From the NCBI GenBank assembly GCA_914767715.1, contig OU612067.1:4402001-4466000 (forward strand): 64,000 nucleotides of DNA, written 5' to 3'. The notes below the pieces were generated by a model. That model ran no database searches. It was not told the origin of the DNA and saw only the letters and a program-made list of their open reading frames with translations. This DNA comes from Membranipora membranacea. Lineage: Eukaryota > Bryozoa > Gymnolaemata > Cheilostomatida > Membraniporidae. The translations under genes were made by a program, and so were the position numbers. Positions 13,488-25,239 of this stretch are shown one piece after another (within the stretch, counting starts at the first letter, position 1; each line of letters opens with the position of its first letter).

Positions 13488-13610
13488 CTGATCAGACACC
13501 TGTCCGGCCATGTCATAATCGCCTCTAGTCTGATCAGACACCTATCCGGCCATGTCATAATCACCTCTATGCTGATCAGACACCTGTCCGGCCATGTCAT
13601 AATCGCTTCT
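13488..13610 (-). repeat. 42-bp tandem repeat encoding a 14-residue tyrosine module in the psi-B tail
   Basis: Read on the minus strand, the unit DYDMAGQVSDQxRG occurs three times in a row, then DYDLAEDDEYQL. Genes A, C and D each have a single DYDMAxQVSDQxRG unit. One of the three psi-B units carries a stop (CAG to TAG). The upstream part of the same exon also repeats a longer block containing GADYxLAEE and APRPARR, so the tyrosine and proline-rich modules expanded by exon-internal duplication. Confidence 0.75.
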
Positions 13611-13829
13611 CGGCCTATTGGCTAAGATCAAAGTGTCACTGCCAATGGCCGATTAGTGCCAGTTCAGTTTTGGCAGCTTGCTGCACACTTATGATTAGGA
13701 GGTCCTCTATGGCCTCACCTCTAGGATGCATTCTAGTTTTCTAAAATGTATCACATTCTCAGTATGAGGATTAGGGCACCTTGCGTCCCTCTTTAGGGGC
13801 AGCCCAATCTTCTGTTTCTTAGCAAACAG
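13602..13829 (+). mobile_element. SINE with U2 snRNA-derived head (copy 2), inside a psi-B coding exon
   Basis: The U2-like head and body are the same as at 2901-3130. It sits inside the tyrosine-tail exon of psi-B, antisense to it. The sequence GACACCTGTCCGGCCATGTC plus the next few bases occurs immediately on both sides, as expected for a target-site duplication of about 23-26 bp. The host exon itself contains tandem copies of this stretch, so the duplication could be partly pre-existing. Read on the psi-B strand it brings a stop codon soon after entry. Confidence 0.8.
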
Positions 13830-16149
13830 CAAGACACCTGTCCGGCCATGTCATAATCTGTGTCTCCTACTTGAGGTCTCCTAGCGGGTCTAGGTGCTTG
13901 AGTGGGAGTTATCTCCTCTGCTAAAGAGTAATCTGCTCCCATCTCTTCTGCCACATTATCTGTTTCACCTACTGGAAATCTCCTAGCAGGTCTAGGTGCT
14001 GGACTAGGAGTTACCTCCTCTGCTAATGTGTAATCTGCTCCCATCTCCTCTAGCATGTTATACACATTATCAGAGCCTGGCTGATCATGGTGTATGTTGT
14101 TTTGATTCTGAGGGACTGGTGTTCCCTCAGGCAGATAGAAGTAATCAGCATCATCTGGAAAAGAAGGTCGTATCCGGGAGAAATATGACGTTAAAATTGA
14201 GTTTATGAAATCACCTACAGCACATCTGTCAGTGTTGCACCATGAACAGGCAGGCTGCTTGCATGTACCTCATAATTGATAAAATATTAATTGTACACTC
14301 AAAATTATAAGTCATCTTTGGGTGCTAGGAAATTCAAGTTTAAACATCATCCATCAAAATTGAAACCAGTACAATAAACAGTGACTGACGCTGGGGTCAA
14401 AGAGAATTTGTCGCTTTTCACATATAAGTTGCCTTGTTTCTATTTAAACCTAGATGTTACCTGAGTTTGAGTTGAGCGCGTATATATGTATGTTAGCATT
14501 GCCATCTGAAGGATTTTGATCTGAGTTCACATAATTGTGCTCCATTCTTGGTGGAATGTTTGGTATCCTGTAGATTAAAAAAAGCACCAAACGGCAAGTA
14601 GTAGGCAACGGATAAGTAAAAAATCTTTGCAAGATGATATATTTCAGGCAATACAAAAATTGATAAACGTGATAGTCATTTCATGTTCAGTAAAGAGCAC
14701 CAAATGTTAGTAGGAGGTTACATGAGCTATGTTTGCGAGAGTTATTTTCTCACGTGATTATCTACAAATTCAGCAAGATTTGCGTCTCCTAAAGAAAATT
14801 ACCAAGATGACCAACACAGTGATTAGCAGCACCCCTGCACCAACAGAGGCTCCTATGATGACAGTGCTGTTTGGATCTTGGGCTATCAAGTCAGCTTCTT
14901 GTCCCGTCTCTGCGGCCTCTAGAGATGGTTCATAGGTTGCTGTGGTACTCATATGTGCTGTAAAAACCAGAGAGCATTGCTCAATTTCACAGTATACACA
15001 TGACTAGGCTGGCTATGTTGACTTGGCAGTCTGTCATAAAAAATGCAGTAATATCGTTTTGATAAAAAGTAATAGGTGTGGTAATATAGTTTTCAGATAT
15101 TCTATATTGATTTTTCTCCAATTGTAATGATCCATCTTTGATGACTCTATATTGTGTTTTACTTGTTTCTGCAGTCTTTGATACAGTATTGCTATTGACC
15201 CTTGATGATAATTTTGCTGAGGCCGATGTTAAAGGCGAAGTTCAGGCTTCCTTTGTAGATGTCGAACTACTCTGTAAGGTTGAGATCTGAGGTGGTGGAT
15301 ATGTCGTAGGCTGATCCGCTACTATAAACAAAAATTTAAATAACGCTAAATTCAGACTGGAAAATGAGCGGTGTCTAAAAGTACTTTTGTATACCACTTT
15401 GACTGACACTGTTGGACTTTGCTTAACAAGCACAAAATCTGGTGGTCCCCAGCGGTTCGAATTTTAGTGGAATGGAGTGAACATGAATGTATAGTTCATC
15501 TCAAATAATTCTATAAGATTTCTAGATTGATTATATGGCTGTTAAACCATCATATCTCAAGTTCACATTTCAGACATTTCTTTTAATCGCAAAAAAATTA
15601 CCTGAATAGCTGAAGTAAAATCCTTGTCCTTGCCAGTTTGTGCTTCTTTTAAAGTTAAAAGTAACTGTTGATTGAAGGACTGTGAATGATATTCTTTCAT
15701 TAATTAAAGGTCTGTTGGAATTGCAGTATACAGGCACAATGTTGTGTAAGCCATGTATAGTCATGCTGTCATCCCAGCTGTCAGCACAATCTGCGTCTCC
15801 TTTGATGTCAAATCGGTAGAAAACAATGTGTAATAGTTGTCCCGCAGTTAATCTTGATAAGGTTAAACTTGAATCAGTGTTACTTTTGTAAAAACCAGGA
15901 TATGCAGTGTGGCTCAGAACATATCCACTCCTTTCAAAAACGATATTAGATCTTCTCAAATTCTCTCCTCTTTGGATGGATTTCGCAGCTAAAATTAACA
16001 AAGCAGAAACATCATAATGATATATACTTTTATTGTCAATCTACAATCATCTTTAGGAATGTTTTTCATGCATAACAGTGACAGAATAAAAAAAAACTTA
16101 AGCGGAGAGAAAAAGAAAAAAATACACAAGTAATAAAAATTAATAGGAT

Positions 16150-16370
16150 TTAAAGTGCTTTTATAGTTGTTGTTTAAAATGAGTAAGTTTGGTTGCTGAG
16201 CGTATCTGAATTGGTAAACAGTTAAAAGTTGTAGTGATTTTTTGTTTTAATTGATCGCTGTGATAATGTAATAGATGTTTGTCTCTAAAAAAGGTTTTAG
16301 AGCTAGCTGGAATAAATCCTCCCAAAATATATTTGATTTCAAACTGAGCTGATTTCAGCATATTATTACG
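16150..16370 (-). repeat. 3' remnant of a non-LTR retrotransposon
   Basis: On the minus strand an open stretch reads ...HYHSDQLKQK..NCLPIQIR...LTHFKQQL. This resembles the extreme C-terminus of many LINE ORF2 proteins (the N-x-LP-x-x-IR ... FK-x-x-L pattern). Only about 65 residues remain. It lies in the psi-B intron between the two CUB exons. Confidence 0.5.
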
Positions 16371-17322
16371 GGAGATGACCCTAGATAAAGGCTTAAAATG
16401 TTAACAAAAAGGTTGTCAGTAGCTGGAAGGATCAGTGAGGAGAAACACCCATTGAGGGAGGGGTAATTGTTCGAGAAACATGTTAGGCTACTGCACCTGT
16501 ATACTTGAGCTTGAAGCCCCTGTCTCCACCATCATGATAGTCAGTATAAAGGAAAAATTTGAGAGTGTCTGTAGAAATCCTGAAAGTGGAAGGCCCCAAA
16601 GAGCTGTAGTAACCACAGAAATAACGTTCTGAGATTATGAGTCCATCAAAACAAAATGAGGAGCCGTCCAAAAAGGTAACTCTCTCTACATCAAATAGTC
16701 CATAAAACTCAACTATAACCACATCTGTCTCTATATGATGGAGCCCTAACAGTGTGATATTTGCAGATTTAGAACTTGGATAGCTTTGGGATGGGTATCC
16801 TGTATGACTGATGATGAACCCAGAAGGGTAAGCACTTGCATTGATACTTTGGGTGAACATCTGATCGCCATTGTTGAATATCATGTATTCAGATGGTAGA
16901 TATTGTCATTCAGCATCTACAAATAGAATCTTTTATTAGGGGAATTAAAGGCATGGCGGGCTGGTGTGATAGGTTATAGAACAGCTCTGCCCTAACCACA
17001 CAAAAACCCAGAGAAGTTGATGATGGTACATGTAAAATCACATTATGCAAGAGAATGCAAATTCACTAACATCAGGTGATCAGGAAGGCATGGTCGACTG
17101 AGGGAGGGTTGGTCCCCTCCTCCCTTGTTGACCTATTAAGTGTAGCCCACTGAATTCAGAGTGGTATGTATATCACGACGCTACAGTTGCACAGAATCTT
17201 AGTTGGTGCATTTATAATTGGGTTAATACACTCCACATACCTGGTTGAGAGTGTGCAGGTGCTGAGATAATGAGCACCAGAAGTGAAGCAAGCAGTCTCA
17301 GTGGACCTCCATACTTGTGTCT

Positions 17323-18427
17323 GTAACAGTGTTAGGTTAGTTGGACATCACTGATAGATATGTACACAACTGGGTAGAGTCCTAAAGTAAGATGCAGATT
17401 GGCCGTTTTAGCTCTTATCAGCTCAGCAAAGCTCCGATATACTTACAGATTACTGCCTTGGTCAACAATAAAGCACCAAATGATCGGGGTTTATAACCTC
17501 ATACATCTACCCAATGGGGTTGATTTATTTTGTACCTGAACTCACTTTTTTATATCAGTCTAGTCATAACTTCCTTGTGGTTTGTAATAACAACGACAAG
17601 ATTAATGGATAATTCGCAAAACACAAAACCACCAATTATTTTCATCTTGACTCATTCATGCATCAAGAGCCAAAGAACATCATTAGCCTGGGCAGGCTAA
17701 CATATCAAAGTATTTCGTTTATTTCCTTAATATTTAACAGATGTAATTCTGTGGCCTGTCTCCTCCTTCATCAGAGAATAGTAACAAATAAAATACAGCA
17801 ACGGTGCAGTAATATTGAATTAAATTAAAAATAAACAGTAAACAATATATTTGTTTTATATCATATATATCTACAATATATCAGAAAGTTGAAAGTGCAC
17901 ATTCCGTTCACAAATATCGGTTGCCACTGAATTCTACTCTACCCAACACAAAAGTCTTATCCGACCAAAGATTTGACCAAAGATTTGCAACATGCGCCCA
18001 GTGATCATTGGTTTAGCCACTTCCATTCAAACGATGTTTACAGTGTATGTGTAAAGCAAATAGCAAAAATAAATCCATAAACCAAAATTTGCCTCAATTT
18101 TCACAATCAAAGCAGTAGACGGTATAGTTTAGAATGCCTTCTGCAGACTCTCATGTTCCTTGAGAGAAAAAAACCATACTTTCAGAGTTTATAGTTGCCT
18201 GACTGAAACCAGAGTTGTTGTCAGACTTTGATTATTGACAACTAATCCATACAGTAATAGCAAAAAGTCTTTTGGTCAGATAGATAAAAATACTTAATAG
18301 TGTTATCAGATAAGGTCTGTTGGAAGTCTAACCCTTCTATGTGTCCAGGCATCAGTCAGACTGGGAGGCACTGAGGCTCTGATATACGGAGCAAACTAAT
18401 ATGGTATAAAATAAGTATTTAGGAACA
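17323..18427. other. Intergenic region between psi-B and receptor C
   Basis: The segment at about 17400-17640 aligns with the region upstream of receptor C (about 24900-25150). Shared words include GCAGTAA followed by a GT donor and AGCTGATA-like stretches. It therefore looks like a duplicated 5' UTR/promoter with a possible UTR intron (donor at 17446). The rest is AT-rich with no recognisable feature except one AGCCTGGGCAGGCT word near 17685. Confidence 0.45.
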
Positions 18428-21400
18428 TTATGTACCATACAGATCATTGTCGATCAGCTCAGTGGTAGTTTTCTTCTTTTTATTAGAGGCTCTTATTGGA
18501 GAATAGTCCTCAGTTATCTTCCTCTCATCCTCAGCTCTGTGAAATGAGCAGGCGAAGTGTAATTGTTTGTATATGATCAGTAGCAGGATGATGGCAGAAT
18601 ACCAAATAAACGATAATTCAAGACATTTTCTATACCTGTGAATCCCAAATTCCATCATTGGTGTTTACGATAATTAGTTTGCGACAGTTGTCACCCTTTT
18701 ACAATGACTACCCCTCAAAATATTCAAGCCGCATGGGTAGATATACTTTGCAAGAGTTGCTAATCCTTTACTAATATGACAACATCTTAAAATATTCAGG
18801 CCGCATGGAGAAAGTGAAGTTCTTAGTAGGTCATGATACTGCATATTTATTAGCCATAATATATTGCTGACCTCTGAATTGACGTAACATTTTCATAATC
18901 ATCTCCTGTAGCACCTGCCATCTGATTCTCATCATCCTCAGCCAGATCATAATCACCTCTAGTCTGATCAGACACCTGTCCGGCCATGTCATAATCTGTG
19001 TCACCTACTGGAGATCTCCTAGCAGGTCTAGGTGCTGGATTAGGAGTTATCTCCTCCGCTAATGAGTAATCTGCTCCCATCTCTTCTGCCATATTATACA
19101 CATTATCAGAGCCTGATTGATCGTGTTGTATGTTGTTCTGATTCTGAGATACTGCTGTCCCCTCAGGAAGGTAAAGGTAATCAGACTCATCTGAAAAAGA
19201 AGATCATACTAGAGAAAAGAGCAGCAGTAACTGTAATCCTGGTTCTGTTTGTATCCCAGAGGAATGGAACAATAGTTATATCATAATATTATATAAAGAA
19301 CTCCGCAGTGTATTATGCTGGTTATATTTTTTATGTCTCCTGTATGACAACACAAATGGGTGACAATGAACTGTCCAGAAGCATTGCACAAAAAACAGAC
19401 TTGCTAGCCAATCCTAAATTGAGAGATTTTGAGCTGTACTACAATCGCAAAGTCACATACAAATGTTGAGAATAAACTTCCAATCTCATGGTTATATGTC
19501 TCTCTTCTTCATCCTTTCTTCTGTAGATATCTGAAACTGATAAACATTGCAAACCAAGACAAAGCAGCATTCAGTTTTCCAATTTGAGTTACCTGTGTTT
19601 GAGACAAGTGCAGACATACGCATATTATTAGCATTGTCATCTGCATTAACATAACTGTGCTCTCCTCCCGATGGGACAGTTGGTGCCCTGTCGAATAATC
19701 ATTCAATATATAATTCAGCTTTCATTATACAATCATTCTATACAATCCAATATTTTGGTCATATCTCTATCCACTCAGAAATGCAAGAATAAGTGTGAAA
19801 TTTTCTGTCATGTATAAAACAATCAGCAGTGTTCTTACTTCGAGTGTCTTTTTCGCCTCATAAAGACAATTACCAGGATGATCACCACAATTATTAGCAG
19901 CACTCCTGCACCGACAGCAGCTCCTATAATGACAGAGCTGCTCGGATCTTGGGTCATTGCATCAGACTTTGATTCATTGTACTCTGTATTCCTAATGTCT
20001 GCAAGACAAAAACCTCTTAAATTGTTTTGCACCAAAATGTATGATAACTGATTATTTGGTATTTGTTTGTGCTTTCCTAGAAGCAGCCAGTTTTTGAAAA
20101 AAAAATTTGTGGTGTGACAACCCGATGTACATGGATCTCGGTATTCTTACCGAATAACTAGATGAGGTTGTAGTGGATGGAATAGACGAAAATAAGAACG
20201 TGAAATTAATTAATGTAACCTTGATGTGATAAATTACCAGGAGTGATTGGCATCAGGGATCTAGCTTCGTAAGTTGAGCTCTCTGGTGTATCAGTCACCT
20301 GTGGTATGGGACGGGAAGACAACGGCGGATCAACTACAAAATATGTTCATTTTGATAAAACACTTTGTGCGGAAGCTTGCGGCGTGTATGCTTACTTTTC
20401 CCATCAAAATTACTCAAATTTATCATATAATATAATAACACTTCAAATTTGAAAGTCTGAGACAGACAAAATTGTACAGACTGCATCGTTTGCAGATACA
20501 ACTACAAGTGACTTACCGTAATATCTGAAGTAAAATCCATCTCCTTGCCAGTATCCACTAGTCTCAAAGTGAAATGTCACAGTTTGTTGAGTTAGTGCGA
20601 AGGAGAGCCATGTATTCATTGCGGGTTTGTTGTAGTTGCAGTAAACTATTGAACCGGTGCCTAAACCAGTAATAGTCAGAGTATCATCATTAGCGCCAGC
20701 ATAGTCATCCCATATCGCTCTCAGGTCCAAGGTGAAGAAAAATATATGAAGGCGCTGGTTAGGTGATAATTCCAATATGGACAAAGTGGAACTTATTCCA
20801 TTACTGTACAGCTCAGGGTACGCTGAGTGGCTAGATATGTATCCTTCAGGTTCGGTAACTGAGAACGAACTTCTGAGAGTGGTGCCGACTTGAATGGATT
20901 TTGCATCTAAAATGGAATCAAATTCTGTAAATTATATGACTCTGATATCAGAGCAAAACAGTGGAAATGTGCCTTATATTCAATTAATTGTCTACCATAG
21001 ACTTAAAGTCTACCCAAAGATCAAAGCATGTCATAGTCAGGCAGTTACTTATGATAAAGTTGTGTCAGATTTGCATGGTAAAAACATTCAATGTGCTACT
21101 TGGCATGAATAATTGATGGTAGAAAAGTGCCTTCCATAAGGGAAGGTAACTACCATTCTCCGCATTATGATGTCACAGTCTCCCGGAAGTGATTGTTTCT
21201 TGTATTACACATCCGAGAGACTGTGACATCATAATGCAGAGAATGAGAGTTACCTTCCCATATGAGAGGTACTTTTTCCACCGTCAATAATTCATTCCAA
21301 GTAGAGCATAAACTTTTTTATAATGCTTTTCTGACACAACTTTATCATGACTAATGCCTGACTATAACATGCTTTGGTCTTTGCGTGGTATTTAATTCAA

Positions 21401-24400
21401 TTTAATTTAATTTAATTTTGTCTATATACTAATCCTACTCACTAGCGATGATCAATTGTTTAATGTTTTGCCACATCTGTAGAAACGAGAGGTTTGTGGG
21501 AAAATTTACCATTTCTATTTCAAAGAAAAGCGACAAAAGGGAAGTGACCTACAGTTATTTCATACAATGGGGATGCTAAGATTAAAAAAACATACAGACA
21601 ATGCACTGGAAATCCCATGCAGATCGGTTTTATGTCATATACGTATCGTATCGTATAGCATCACATCACAGGATGTTCATGATGTTGATAACCATTACTC
21701 CGTCACTATTGTTTAGATCAAGTTTGATCCATTTTTCCCACATTGGAATTTCTTCCCACTCCCCTTCGGCGTGTCAGTAGAGGGGGAGCAATTCCAATGT
21801 GAGAAAAATGGATCAAACTTGATCTAACTATTGATTGACTTACACTCACCCCTCAGATGATAGCATGATGAGTGAATGTCATTGGTCAATCGGTTAGAAG
21901 GTGGGTCGTATAAATTCCATATCCTGTCTCTACATAACAGCCTGCCAGTGGTGTATGTGATAGAGGTTGAGTCAGGGCCTGGTATCCGACACTGAGCATT
22001 AAATGTTGGACCAGAGGTATCAGTCAGCATTGGATTGACACTCAAGCTGCCATAATCGTATGCGCTCAATTGTGACACATCACAGCCAACAGAAATCACT
22101 GTAAACAGCAGAAGAGGAATGCTGTCTCTAAAATAGTGTTCTAAGTTAAGACAATGGATAGTCTTTACCAGTAAAGAGTAACCAGTGTGTTCCTGTGTCA
22201 TCGAAAAAGTACAGTGTACATAACAGAATAAAATTGGGGCTTAGTGGTAGGGTGGTGGCCTTTATGGTTTCCGGCTCTGCATTATAACCTTAAGACAAGC
22301 ATGTAGACTGTAGTGCTTTTATGTCATGAATCATCATGTCATTCATTTATTATTGTTACACAAAGTTGTTTACCTTGCAGCTGTCAAAGCAATTATCTTG
22401 TGGTTTGCATTTATGCTGTTTTTGCCAATTATCAATTTTATCTAGATACTCAGTTAGCTTGTAGTGCATGTTCAATAAAGTAGCTCAAATATGCAGAGTT
22501 TGTGAATCTATGAACAGTGCGGATTATATCAGACAATAATACCGGGATAATAATACTACAAAGCATAGTGGTTCCGAAAGCCCTTGATTCAAATCGAACA
22601 GGTGTGTAGTGTGCTGCGGAAATCTATGTATGTTTATGATCATTTTGATACAGTCATTAATAGCTTTAAGAAAAGTAAGTTACAGTGTTCTTAGAACATG
22701 GAAATTTGTTGTCAACACCAATCAAGTAAATGCCTAGCATCGCCATTCTCTTTTAACAAGTTTGTTGTGCAGTTTTCTGTAAATAAGAAATATATAAAGA
22801 AAAATTCAATCGGTTCTCACTCTGAGACTAAAGTAATGTGTTTCATAATCTTACCATTGTATCTCATCAGGAAAACTGTTGATGTTCTCGCATATTTTTG
22901 TATGTCTAACTTGATTCCTTCACTGTTTGTACTTAGAAATGTATACTGTTTCATCTCTTCAGTGGTAGAACCTCTGAGTCTGAACTCCTGATTTGAAATC
23001 TCTGTCTCCGATTCTCTTTTAACCTTGTTAATCACGAGTTTGTTATAGCTATAACTACTTTCAATATGCATAAATTTCAATGTGAGAACCCTAAGAATGT
23101 TCTCTGTGCCAGCGCTCAGTTGAATTGAAGACAAAACTGCTTCCTCATATCTGGTCGTGGAGTCTTGGTTGCTCACGATGTAGCCAAGAGACTTCTGCAG
23201 GTATTTAATTTCATGGGCGTTTTTCGGAAACGCTGAGGCAACTGAAATAAAGAAATCATCCTTAGCTTACGTTGTCGATTGTTATGACTATTATTTTCAA
23301 TTTTGATATTCAGAGCTATTATGGCAAATAATGTTGTAAACCCAACATCCTGTGTTAATGTCTCATGTTGGTAATGTGTGAGACATAAGTGTATCAATTC
23401 GATATAAATGTATGCAAAATCGCGCACGAGGGACTGGGGAATTTTGGATCTTGAGATGCATGGTTTAATCATTTAAATCAGACCGTTAATATTGATATTG
23501 AAAATAGTCAATAAAGCAGCTGATTTTTTTCAAGATTTTTCTCAGGTTCTGCGCCTAGTAGTGGCACCAGCTTTTATTAAATCAGGATGCCAACTGTAGA
23601 AATCCTAACAAGGTTTACTTCGACATAAGTAAGCCTGAATAACTCATTCGGAAATCTTTTCACATACGAATTGATAATATTAGATGTAGGGGTGTTAGCT
23701 AGACTGCAAGAACACCTGGAGACAAATGAAAACTTATTTCATTTCCATGTAAGAAGTTGTTTTCTCTCCACATTATGTTATGCTGCCTACAGGTAATAAT
23801 GTGAATAAATAAAACACCAGTGAGATGGGTGACAAAAGTTTAGATTGGACAGACAGAAAGAAACCTGAGGAGAGGCGGGGGTTTATTGAAATCCTGTTCA
23901 AGCAATATTTTTCATAGTGCAATGATGGTGTGAAATCAGTAGAAAGCATGTATGAAGTTCTAAGTATCTCACCTGTATATTTAAATCTAAACCCTTTATT
24001 ACTGGCATCATAAGAATCCGAGTAGAAACTGAATGTGATACTATTGGCATTTATTCCGTAACTTCGAGTTTGATGTGAAAGAAAGGCGCCACAGAGTAGT
24101 ACTGCTGTAGTGGAGATGTGCAAGGAGTCATAGCACCCCTCCACACCTAGATCTACATCAAACTTTTCAAATTCCAGTACCAGCAGATCTGTCTCATAGG
24201 AATTGAGATTTGTGAGTGTAATTGATGCAGATGTAGAAGTTGGATAGCTACTGTCAGATAGGTATCCCGTATGGCTGATAATCCATCCAGATGGATACAA
24301 GCTTCCGTCAATATTTTCATTTAGGTTTTGGTTTATCATGTATGTAGATAGCAAATCTGACAAAAGAAGGTGAAAACATCCATCGGTTTACAGAAACAAG

Positions 24401-24839
24401 ACGTTCCAAATTCTTCTCCACACATCAGGGCCATGGCAGGCCAAATTCAAGTGCTCAAACCAATCATGTAATGCTGTTAGTGGCACTCAATAATAAACCA
24501 CCGCCTGGTAGGTGGTTGATACTCAAGTACCACTAACAGCAACCCTTGCACTTTATGTCAGTAATAAGAAGACCAGTCATCACTTTGATAGAATTTTTAT
24601 CTAGACCATGTATATGCTGTGCTGATGAACCTTTATCGTACCTCCCTGCTGATATACTGCTAACTCACAAGTGAACTTGAGTTGACCAAGTTTTACTGCG
24701 CATCAAAAGTATGTTTGTATAATAGATAACGATCAAACTATGACCAACCTGAATGGGAGTCGCCGGCCACTTGTAGAATGAACAACAGAATCGACACCTG
24801 TAGTTTAAGGAAGATGTCGTACCAATACTTATAACCCAT
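18428..24839 (-). CDS. Receptor C: CUB-CUB-sushi-CUB-stalk-TM with polytyrosine tail
   Basis: Ten exons join in frame to 759 aa: 24749-24839 signal peptide (MGYKYWYDIFLKLQVSILLF); 23973-24356 CUB1; 22855-23241 CUB2; 21850-22098 sushi/CCP-like with a long insert; 20517-20906 CUB3; 20238-20333 stalk; 19839-19998 TM (AAVGAGVLLIIVVIILVIVF, then MRRKRHSK); 19593-19687, 18872-19190 and 18428-18536 tail. All ectodomain junctions are phase 1. CUB2 has lost all the usual cysteines. Tail motifs are SYVNAD (YxN), DYLYLPEG, YNMAEE, DYSLAEE, DYDMAGQ, DYDLAED, DYENV, DYSPIRAS and DNDLYGT, plus an APRPARR proline-arginine site. Two foldback elements (21013-21388 and 21714-21826) sit in the intron between CUB3 and the sushi exon. 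Architecture is secure; function is inferred. Confidence 0.85.
21013..21388. mobile_element. Foldback/MITE-like inverted repeat in a receptor C intron
   Basis: Two arms of roughly 180 bp are imperfect reverse complements. GCATGTCATAGTCAGGC near 21026 pairs with GCCTGACTATAACATGC near 21355, and the inner arms GCATTATGATGTCACAGTCTC and its complement close around 21200. No coding capacity is seen. It is most likely a non-autonomous foldback transposon. Confidence 0.7.
21714..21826. mobile_element. Short hairpin element
   Basis: The arms TAGATCAAGTTTGATCCATT and its reverse complement, continuing through CCACATTGGAATT, bound a 113-bp unit with a loop of about 40 bp. It ends about 25 bp before the sushi exon of receptor C (exon edge 21850), close to that exon's splice donor. 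It is probably a small MITE. Confidence 0.6.
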
Positions 24840-25239
24840 AGTTGACACAGTGTTAGCTAGTAGTACATCATAGATTACAGTAAATAAATGTAAGTAGAGT
24901 GCTAATATATGATATGCAGTTCGAATGTTTTAGCTCCTATCAGCCCAGAAAAGCTTTACTATCCTCACAGTTTACTGCTTTTGTCAACAATGTCGAACTA
25001 GCTGATCATCAGTGTAAACTCATCCCTCTAGCGATAGGCTTGATTAAATCCAACGCAATCCTCTAACTTGTATCTTTTATCAAGCAGATTTACTTCCTTG
25101 TTCTGTGTAATGTAATAGTTGATTTGTAAAACCACTTGCCAATAATTTTCAATGTAGTTCAATCAATCACCCATCAAGAGCCAAGGAAAGTAGCACACGG
25201 CTAAATTTGATGCATCAATATAAATAACAATCAATTGCC

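Larger units (their letters stand above)
12427..17322 (-). pseudogene. Psi-B: decayed CUB-CUB receptor paralogue
   Basis: Homologous exons are all present: 17241-17322 signal peptide; 16497-16916 CUB1; 15602-15988 CUB2; about 15148-15321 stalk; about 14785-14957 TM; 14461-14567 and 13387-14154 tail; 12427-12535 last tail exon. It is broken in several places. The signal exon has no ATG in frame where gene C has one. TGA lies in frame near the start of CUB1 (about 16905). TGA lies in the stalk (15242-15244), and the stalk donor is lost. TGA follows the TM basic residues, and the homologous donor is gone. A U2-headed SINE interrupts the tail exon, and TAG replaces CAG in a tail repeat (about 13543). 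The remaining CUB, tail and last exons are still open, so decay looks recent. The 5' region resembles that of gene C (for example GAGCTTTGCTGAGCTGATAA versus the gene C copy near 24940), which indicates tandem duplication. Confidence 0.8.
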
